This document shows positions 56,280 through 64,000 of a stretch of DNA of 64,000 nucleotides, piece after piece. Within the stretch, counting starts at the first letter, position 1; the number at the start of each line of letters is the position of its first letter. The notes under the pieces are model-generated. The model ran no database searches. It was not told where the DNA came from and saw only the letters and a program-made list of their open reading frames with translations. Where the stretch lies: positions 20,769,446-20,833,445 of the forward strand of contig OY743172.1 in NCBI GenBank assembly GCA_963555705.1, given 5' to 3'. Source of the DNA: Ligustrum vulgare. Lineage: Eukaryota; Streptophyta; Magnoliopsida; Lamiales; Oleaceae. Position numbers and translations under genes: made by a program.

Positions 56280-57603
56280 ATTGTTTTAAATTGTATTTTA
56301 GATTACTACTTTAACCGGAACTAGGAAAACTTTGAATTTGAGAATTTTGAATTAAAATTAAACTAGAAAGAACGAGGAAATTTGATTTAGAGAAAATATG
56401 AGAAAAACATGCTAGAATTGAGAATCCACATTTATTTCATTAATTATGCATTAAATTAAACATCTAACAATAATTCACGAGGTTTTGAAAATCCATATTT
56501 CAAATATTGTCAAGACTCCCTTTCAGACAAGAATCAACACCTATTTCTATACACAATCCGACTATATTTCTATGAAGAATCTAAATGTATAGAAAAGTAT
56601 TACAAGTTTTGTGAATACTATAGCAGATAACACAAAATATAGAGGTATATTTCTATCCACGATCGGACTTTGTGGCAATTGACACAAGTCTAATGAAATC
56701 TCAATCTTTCGAACTTAAGAAATCACAACCTAAAATCATACATCTAGTGATCAAGTAATTGCATGATAAAAAAAAGAAGTATAAATCAATTGCTCAAACC
56801 CATGAATTATGAAATTAAATGACACTTAATACATAAAATCAGAAAATAAATGCTTCATCACAATTCTAACATTTAAAACCTAGCATAGATACATAATTGA
56901 ATATAAATCACAAAAGGAATGGATAGATGTCACCATATTCATGCCCTTGATCTTCGTTCTTCAATTGTGTTTTGGCTTGGAGTGGATCCCTCCACAATCT
57001 GACAGCGTTTTGGCCTCTCTTCAATGAATTGGGAACCCCCTATTTCGTGCCTTAGGTCTGGTATTTATAGATTTCCCCGAGAATTAGGTTAATTGAGGAG
57101 AAAAACTGCTGAATTCCGCGTAAAAAGCCCAGCTGCGGCCCAGTTGAATAACTGTGATACCGCACGGTTCAAATATGCGCGATCGCATAACGCTGCAGGT
57201 CAACTTCACTCGCTGAAATTTCTGACCGTGCGACCGCATAGTATTATGGTTTAAGGCAATTTTCTGACCTTTAAATGTTACAAGTTGGTCCCTGTCTTTT
57301 AATTGCACAGCAAGTTCTCCAACTTTCGATTGTTGCAATTTAGCTCCTGAACTTCTGATTTCTTCCAAATTCGAATTCTTCTTCAAATTAGCCATTTGAT
57401 TGACTGCATCAATTCGTGATTTGCTCACTTTGACACTTTTTACATCCAATTGTTCAATTTTAGTTTTAATTCCATTTTTTTACGACTTTTGGGTTATTCC
57501 TAAAATATAAACAAATGACATAGAATAAATAGCAAATATTCTTGAATAAACAATTAAAATTCTACTTTTAAGATAGAAATAAGTGTATAAAATACACTTA
57601 TCA
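56280..57603 (-). repeat. Athila-derivative 5' LTR, truncated
   Basis: Homologous to 50588-51837 over its whole length. It retains the segment missing from the other LTR, with palindrome-like CGTGCGACCGCAT and TACCGCACGG motifs (57140-57240). It lacks the last 75-80 bp of the LTR. Confidence 0.8.
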
Positions 57604-57740
57604 TCTTACCTACATCATGATATTACCTAGTGTGGGTCAGTGCTATCCAACCCACATTATGGAATGAATCTCGTACCACCTTATCCAAACAACTGTCAAT
57701 GGCAATGTATGCACTTCCAACACGACCAGCAGACAAAGAA
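57604..57740 (+). pseudogene. Possible FAR1-like C-terminal exon
   Basis: The frame reading NPHYGMNLVPPYPNNCQWQ to a stop resumes on the far side of the Athila derivative and has the Pro/Asn-rich look of FAR1-related C-termini. A TAG precedes it in frame. Assigned by position and texture only. Confidence 0.35.
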
Positions 57741-59704
57741 TAAACAAGAATAAGAATTGATTTTACTTGTAGATCTTGTTATGCAATTTAATTATTGCAT
57801 TTGGTCTACTTTCATTTATTACAAGATTTAGTTTTACCTTTTCACCATTCTTTATATTGAGGACAATTTTAGCATTGAAGTTTTGAAATTATGCAACAAA
57901 ATATCAACTCTGGAATATTGAAAATTTGGGAATATTTTTCTGTTCAGAACTCCCTATGTTTGGGACAATTTTAACATTTTTTCAGCATTGCTCAAGACAA
58001 CTTTACGTTAGCAAACATCTTCAATAGACAAGCCACTTTAGTACTCTCATAGAAGCCCAACTTGATTCACTAACATTGGACATAGAAATTGTGTTACCAT
58101 CATCCACTTGAAATAACTACAGCCCGCATTGCAATTGTAAAACATCTTGTCCTCGGTCTTTGTCCTGTACACCTCCAATCACTTCAAATATCCTTTCCAA
58201 TATCGTGGGCATAGTCGCTTCGCGACCTTCGTCAGACAATCTTGTAACTAGTGGTCGAACTTCCTACAGTTGTGACATACTTGCATGTTCATACTTATCT
58301 TCCACAACCATGTTCAAGCGAGTAGCATGAGTAAATTCCAAAACTAAATTCTTGTATTCAATGTAAATCACCATTAGTACTGCCCTCGTCATGTTACAAG
58401 AAAAAACGCAGCAAAAAAGTAACAACTTGTTCTTGCTTGTTTAGAGAAACAAGTATTTCAAATTCAGTTCAATCCTTCAAATCACATGATTAGGGTATCA
58501 ATGCTAAATCATGAGAATTATCATTAATAATTGCAAGTTCAAAAAGAAAATCAAAATTTCCACATAACGAAACAAGTAAAATCTAAAATACAAGTTTATG
58601 ATTGTCTCCCATGCATCTCATATACAATTTAAAAAACAAATACGGTTTGAGGAAAATTGAGGCAACCTTTTCATTTATAACTTTTATCATGAGATTTGCA
58701 TTCAACATAGTGGTTTATACCTTTAAGCAAAGCTATGCAAGGAACAAATCGACTAATATCACACTAGTCTTCAACAGAAATAAAAATGTGTTGATTGGAA
58801 ATAATCACACTAAACCATTTGAGTTCTAGATTTAGAGCATTTGGTGGAGTTACCAATTTATAACTAAGTATGTTATGACCACGCTTAAATAAGCTTGATA
58901 CGCCATCCATGGGAACCCACATGGGATTCACTGGTCGCCAGTTATGCTTGGGACTATGTGAGTCACTGCGTTGCTGAGGTGAAATATTCCCTGAACTCCA
59001 TATAACCGAATTGGTATTGTATGAGGCCAATGCTCCAGACTAACAACAAGACTGGTCAATGTGTTAAAGAGACGTGACCCCTCTACAAGTTGTGACTTGA
59101 TGGGACTACACCTTTAACGATATTGTGATGGCTTCCGCAAGTCTATAGCATATTGTAATGATTATGACCAAATAAATGGTTTACCTCTCAAACTATTTTC
59201 ACTATAAATAGACTGCATTAACCTTCAAGTAAAAGGTTAGAAACTCAATACTCAAACCCTATATAAAAATCTCACTCCTTTTTCTCTTTTTTACACACTT
59301 ATATTTCTCCCACCCAAATTATATTTACTAGTAATGAGGTCTGACATAAGCGTCGGAGTGTATATGGGAGTCACCCCGGTCCCCTTTGCACACTGATTGT
59401 TTGTCCAAGTGCACAGGAAATCCACGTGTTCGAGAGAGAAGAATTGATACATGTTGATCCAAGATCCCATCAAATTTTGTTGTAAACAAAGTACTCATAA
59501 AATATTGGAAAACTAGCAATATACACTCATTTGGAACATGTCTCAAATAGCCTCATTCAACGACATAACAAAAACCACATCATCATCGCCAACGCATTAT
59601 TTGAAAATTAAAAAAAAATCTATAGAAAAAATTAAACCGAAAAATACGACATACCCGATTTGCTCAAAAATTTAGCTTTGACAACCGATCTCCGGTGAGT
59701 ACGA
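57741..59704. other. Unassigned region
   Basis: The minus strand at 58101-58395 has a coding-like texture (THATRLNMVVEDKYEHASMS, a stop, then VTRLSDEGREATMPTILERI) that may belong to another transposase-related or FAR1-like remnant. I do not recognise it. The rest shows no gene. Confidence 0.3.
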
Positions 59705-61137
59705 TGATAAGTGCTATATTAATGTTTATTTTATGCACTTATATCCTTGAATTAGCAATAATGTGATTCTATCTAAGTACTATTAATGCATTCTATATTT
59801 TATGTGGTATAGGATCATAAAGGAAGAGAAAAGAAGGAAAAAATGGCCAAAATGCACTCAAAACTGAAGATTGGGGACCTTAGGTGCAAATTTAGTTACG
59901 GTAATGTAGTCACGGCCGTAAGAGTGTTAAACGCAGTAAGAAAAATCAACAGAATGTGAGTTACGGCCGTAAATGAAAATTCACGGCCGTAACCTTCAGT
60001 GGTGAAAAATATGCAGAGACACATTCACGGCCGTAAATGGATATGTTACGGCCGTAATTTCAAATTAAGGAAAATATGTAGAAATCATGTTACGGCCGTA
60101 AAGGAAAATTCACGGCCGTAACTTTCCAGTCAAGAATTTCCATATTTTAAATCTTTCCATAATTTTGGGATTTCTTAAGCCCAAAGTTAGGGCACGAAAT
60201 TGAGGCTATAAAAAGGGAATTTCATGACAAGAAAAGGGGCGAAAAAATTATTAAAAGAGGAGCGGCTTGCTTGAAGAATTGGAAGAAGAATTAAGTAACT
60301 CGAGAAGGTGAATCAAGAAAGAAAATTCCAGAATTCTTCATGGCTTTAAGCGGCTAAGTTCTCTACCTAGTTCAAAGGGGACGTTGTATTTTAATTCCTT
60401 TGTTCATCACTTTTCCAAACTAGTAACGTAGTTCTAAATTCTTTACTTTGATTTGTTGGATTCTTATGCGTTTTTAATTCAATCAATGCAATTCTTTATT
60501 TGATTAAGGCCTTATCATTTAATTTGTTGTATTGAGATTTGGTATTTTGAATGATTGGATCCGTAATCGTTTTTTTGTTCAAATCATAGTAGCAAGTGGA
60601 AATTTAGTATTTTCATAAAGAATTCCAACCTAGGTTAATTGTCACGAGCTTGTGTGATTGATAATCTAATTCACCCTAATTCTTCTCAACCATTATATAA
60701 TTGTTGTCTTAAATCTAAAGAGCTTGTTTTAGGTTATTCAATGGCTAATGTTTGATTAGAGAGCTTATTCTAATTAAATGCAATTAAGGGAGAATAGGAA
60801 TAATTAAAGCTTATTAACTATTTAGGGTGATAAATCAAAGAGAAAATTGAACTCGCGTTACTTGGAAGGTGATAACATTGTGAATAAATACGACTGAACC
60901 TGAGAACTAGGATTTGTCAATAATTGATTTATATTCTATCTAATTTACGTTTTTCTTTGATTTTCAAGTTAATTACAATATTTGAACTCAAAAACCCCCC
61001 ATCTATTCTGATTGACATAGCACTAAATTAGTTCCCGTTCCTCGTGGGATCGACCCTTACTCTCGCTACTACAATTAAATCTGATAATTTGCGAGTAAGA
61101 TATTTAATTAAATTTTGGTGCATAACGACACGCATCA
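59705..61137 (+). repeat. Athila 5' LTR
   Basis: 1433 bp, TGATAAGTGC...CGCATCA, followed directly by a TGGCGCC-type primer-binding site. The upstream 5 bp is TACGA, whose partner would lie beyond the window. Contains a palindrome array of TTACGGCCGTAA and TCACGGCCGTAA (59895-60124), as in the LTRs at 33.3 kb and 43 kb. Confidence 0.88.
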
Positions 61138-61166
61138 AATTTTTGGCGCCGTTATCGGGGAACGGT
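61138..61166 (+). other. Athila primer-binding site
   Basis: TTTTTGGCGCCGTTATCGGG, continuing GAACGG, close to the tRNA-Asp-type site of Athila elements. Marks the start of the element interior. Confidence 0.9.
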
Positions 61167-61284
61167 TAACCAATTTAGTGTTTAATCAATTAAAATCTTA
61201 TTTTTCTGCATTTATTTTACCTTTATTTTATTTTCACTTTATTTATATAATTAAAAAAAATAGTAGCTTTCACATAATAATTAT

Positions 61285-62941
61285 TTGTGCTTCTTTGCTT
61301 ATATGCTTAAAACTCGGTCAACTAATTGTGAAATTTTTTATCTTGACCCAGAAATTGAGAGGACTTTTCGACAGCAAAGGAGAGCAGCGCGACAAATGGC
61401 AGCTAACAACAGAACTCTTAAACAACTGGCTACCCTCGATGTTGCTCAGCAGCCTTTGTGCATTACGTTTCCAACGGTGGAAGAAGGAAAAACTTTCGAG
61501 CTTAAATCTGGGCTCATCCACTTATTACCAACTTTTCGAGGGAACCCCGACGAAGATCCATATAGGCACCTAAAGGAGTTCCATGTGGTTTGCGACAGTA
61601 TGAGGCCCACGGGCATTACCGAGGAGCAAATAAAAATGAGAGCCTTCCCATTCTCATTGAAGGATGTCGCCACCGACTGGCTCTATTGTCTACCATCGGG
61701 AACAGTCACTACTTGGAATGACATGAAAAGACTCTTCTTGGAAAAATACTTCCCTGCATCGAGAGCTGGTACCATCAAAAAATAGATACATGGGGTGCGC
61801 CAGAACAACAATGAAACATTATATGAGTATTGTGAGCGTTTCAAAAAGCTCATCTCCAGCTGCCCCCATCATCAGATTAGCGAGCACCTTTTGGTGCAAT
61901 ACTTGTACAAAGGTCCAGCGCCAATGGACAGAAGTATGATAGACGCCGCAAGCGGAGGTGCGCTAATGGACAAGACACCGGAGCAAGCACGGGCTTTAAT
62001 ATCCAACATGGCGGAAAACACTCAGCAATTCAACTCGAGTAGGGATTCCCAAGTCCGCCGAGTAAACTAGGTAAGTAGTTCCAATATCGAAGGTCAATTA
62101 TATGAACTGACGAATCTCGTTAAGCAACTTGTTGTAGGGAATTCGAAACAAGCCAAAGCATGCGGAATCTGTTCGAACTTTGGACATCCAACGGATACCT
62201 GTCCGGTGTTGCAAAAGAAAACAATGAACAGGTAAATGCTGCTGGAGGTTTTCCTTTCCAAAGGCAGCAGTATAACCCATATTCAAATACGTACAACCCC
62301 GGGTGGAGAGATCACCCCAACCTGAGCTACGGAAATAACAAACCCCCGAGTTTTACTTCAAACAAGCCACAAGGACAATTCCAGCAGCAAGGGACTTTCC
62401 AACCACATGGGCAATATCAACAAAAACCTCAAATTTCAGGTACCTCTCTCGAAGATATGGTTAAGATGTTGGCAACTAACACGATGCAATTCCAACAGGA
62501 TACTAAGTCAAGCATTCAAAACCTGGAAAATCAAATGAGCCAAATGGCTACTGCCATAAATAGATTGGAGGCACAATCCGGAGGGAAGCTACCATCGCAG
62601 CCCGAGGTGAATCCCAAAAATGTGAGCGCCATAATTCTCCGGAGTGGAAAGGAAGTTAAGGGTCCGCAATAGGAACCGGCTGCACCCGAAATGGAGAAAG
62701 ATGAAAGGGAAGGAGTCGGGAAGAGAAACGACACTTCGCAAAACCCTCTGGTAAAAACTGACTCCCATTTAAATGTTAAACTAACACCTCCACCTTTTCC
62801 TAGCAGGTTAGCAAAGACAAACAAAGAAAGCAAGGAAAAGGAGATATTGGAAATGTTCAGAAGGTTGAAATCAATATCCCGCTATTGGAGGCCATCAAGC
62901 AAGCCCCCCGGTATGCAATATTTTTAAAGGATTTATGCACT
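61285..62941 (+). pseudogene. Athila gag, broken
   Basis: Capsid sequence begins YLDPEIERTFRQ and continues with FRGNPDEDPYRHLKEFHVVC and EKYFPASRAGTIKK. Stops: TAG 61783-61785, TAG 62068-62070, TAG 62670-62672. The zinc knuckle CGICSNFGHPTDTC is at 62161-62202. A frameshift in the A-rich stretch near 62210-62225 precedes VNAAGGFPFQRQQYNPYSNT, and another near 62870-62880 precedes IPLLEAIKQAPRYA. Confidence 0.88.
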
Positions 62942-62952
62942 AGCAAACGGAA

Positions 62953-63501
62953 ATGGTGGGAAACGAGAAAGTAAGAATGGGGGAAAGCGTTTCAGCCTTG
63001 TTTCAAAGGAAATTGCCTCCTAAGGGTAAGGATCCAGGTATGTTCACTGTGCCATGTCAAATAGGTAACACCAAGGTAAATCATGCACTAATAGACTTAG
63101 GAGCATCCATTAACGTAATGCCTAGATCCACTTACATTGCATTAAATCTTACCAAAATGACTAAAACAGATGTTATCATCCAACTAACCGACTGTTCCAA
63201 TGCATATCCAGACGGGGTAGTTGAGGACGTTTTAGTGCAAGTAGGGGGGTTGGTGTTTCCGACAGACTTTTACATACTAGATATGAATGATGATCACTCC
63301 CCAAATTCCACCCATATATTGTTAGGAAGACCATTTTTGTGGACTACCCAAACCATAATTGAAGTAAGAAAAGGGGTGTTGACCATGAAATTCAATGGGG
63401 AGGTAGTGCAATTTAATATCTACGATGCAATGAAACATCCAAATGATGTGTGTGCTGCTTACTCTATTAATGTCATTACTCCTGCAGTGCAGAAAATTTG
63501 A
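62953..63501 (+). pseudogene. Athila protease region
   Basis: Open for 182 residues: FTVPCQIGNTKVNHALIDLG then ASINVMP (active-site Asp), the loop DGVVEDVLVQVGGLVFPTDF, and LLGRPFL. It is clearly homologous to the protease at 54769-56275, so the two Athila elements are related but distinct. Part of a dead polyprotein. Confidence 0.85.
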
Positions 63502-64000
63502 GTTAAATTGTAGGGACGAGCTAGAAATAGCTATCGTGGAGTCGCTAAGGCAAGATGATGACAACGACGTGGGTATAAGCAAGGAATTACAGGATGGAAT
63601 TACTGCACTTAATTCACTGGGACCCGTACCACGCAGGTATGCCGTAAAAACAATTCAACTGACAGAATATCCTAACAAATTGCTACCCTCTATTTTGCAG
63701 GCCCCAGTGGTGGAAATGAAATCTCTACCCGCCCATCTGAAATATGTATTTCTTGGTGATGAAGAATCGCTTCCCGTAATTGTTTCATCCAACCTCACCA
63801 AGCTGGAAGAAGACAAACTGGTTCGGGTCCTTCGGGAGCACAAGGAGGCGATTGGTTAGACCATCGTGGATATCAAGGGAATCATCCCGTCAATCTGCAT
63901 GCATCGAATACTACTTGAGGAAGGAGCTCGATCATCGAGACAAGCCCAACGGAGGCTAAATCCAGCAATGATGGACGTGGTGAAGAAAGAAATTCTGAAG
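63502..64000 (+). pseudogene. Athila reverse transcriptase N-terminus, partial
   Basis: LPAHLKYVFLGDEESLPVIV and LREHKEAIG lead into the reverse transcriptase, interrupted by a TAG at 63857-63859 where Trp is expected, then DIKGI and MHRILLEEGA. Cut by the window edge before the catalytic motifs. Confidence 0.85.

Larger units (their letters stand above)
50509..57603 (-). mobile_element. Athila-derived element with gag-protease only, in the FAR1-like gene
   Basis: Minus-oriented. The 3' LTR (50509-51837) starts TGATAAGTG at its right edge and is followed by the tract ACACCCCCAAAC, a polypurine tract on the minus strand. The 5' LTR (56280-57603) is truncated where it meets gag, so the LTR end, the primer-binding site and the first part of gag are lost. 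Flanks TCTTA (50504-50508 and 57604-57608) may be the target duplication, though the left LTR edge is then not a canonical CA. Reverse transcriptase, RNase H and integrase are absent. Confidence 0.75.
61138..64000 (+). mobile_element. Athila element, 5' interior, truncated by the window end
   Basis: Interior of the element whose LTR is at 59705-61137: gag, protease and the start of reverse transcriptase in normal order, on the plus strand. Repeated stops and frameshifts show it is dead. The rest of pol and the 3' LTR lie outside the window. Confidence 0.9.

Noticed and set aside
57084..57449. 121-aa minus-strand frame (and its counterpart at 51510-51755)
   Set aside because: Lies within the Athila-derivative LTRs, has no domain and is not part of gag-pol.

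Overview
The window is plant nuclear DNA, most likely from a eudicot. It is AT-rich with long non-coding stretches, its host genes are plant families (LRR receptor-like protein, LOG cytokinin-activating enzyme, RLCK-VII kinase, DUF1677, FAR1/FHY3), and its bulk is plant LTR retrotransposon lineages (Ty1/copia, Ty3/gypsy Tat, Tekay/Del-like chromovirus, Athila). I cannot name the species. No prokaryotic operon, CRISPR array, rRNA gene or genuine tRNA gene is visible.

Layout. (1) 0.6-8.7 kb: a minus-strand LRR receptor-like protein gene (RLP-A, like Arabidopsis RLP2/RLP3-RFO2 and PSY1R ectodomains), interrupted near its C-terminus by an intact copia element (909-6847) with identical 372-bp LTRs and target-site duplication (TSD) GTTAG. 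(2) 8.7-12.4 kb: MITE-like elements, a PIF/Harbinger transposase tail and a CT microsatellite. (3) 12.4-32.3 kb: a second, decayed RLP paralogue (RLP-B) split by a 17.7-kb nest. The outer element is a Tat-lineage gypsy (14185-31923, TSD CAAAT, about 3.5% LTR divergence, dead pol, dead antisense accessory ORF). Inside it lies a very young non-autonomous chromovirus-like element (17537-25716, TSD AAGGC). (4) 33-44 kb: solo or truncated LTRs, fold-back and MITE-like repeats, and simple repeats. (5) 45.3-48 kb: two oppositely facing Helitron-like 3' ends around an RLCK fragment and a nearly complete DUF1677 gene with one stop. (6) 49.7-57.7 kb: a FAR1-like pseudogene split by an Athila derivative that has an open gag-protease frame but no reverse transcriptase or integrase. 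(7) 59.7-64 kb: the 5' half of a decayed Athila element, cut by the window edge.

The standout is the inner element at 17537-25716. It has no gag-pol. On the strand opposite to its LTR transcription it carries two uninterrupted ORFs: an intronless LOG enzyme (21105-21758) and a 183-aa basic, cysteine-rich protein (22096-22647) resembling the 3'-proximal nucleic-acid-binding proteins of betaflexivirus-type plant RNA viruses. A LOG reading frame next to a virus-like RNA-binding protein, carried by a recently transposed LTR element, is not something I know to be described. Its 3' LTR is longer than its 5' LTR by 539 bp, exactly eleven 49-bp repeat units.

The host genes do not form a pathway. The story is serial insertion: two tandem RLP paralogues and a FAR1-like gene each broken by a different LTR element, with LTR divergence implying an old Tat insertion and very recent chromovirus-like and copia insertions. 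Three LTRs also share dense arrays of the palindrome TTACGGCCGTAA.
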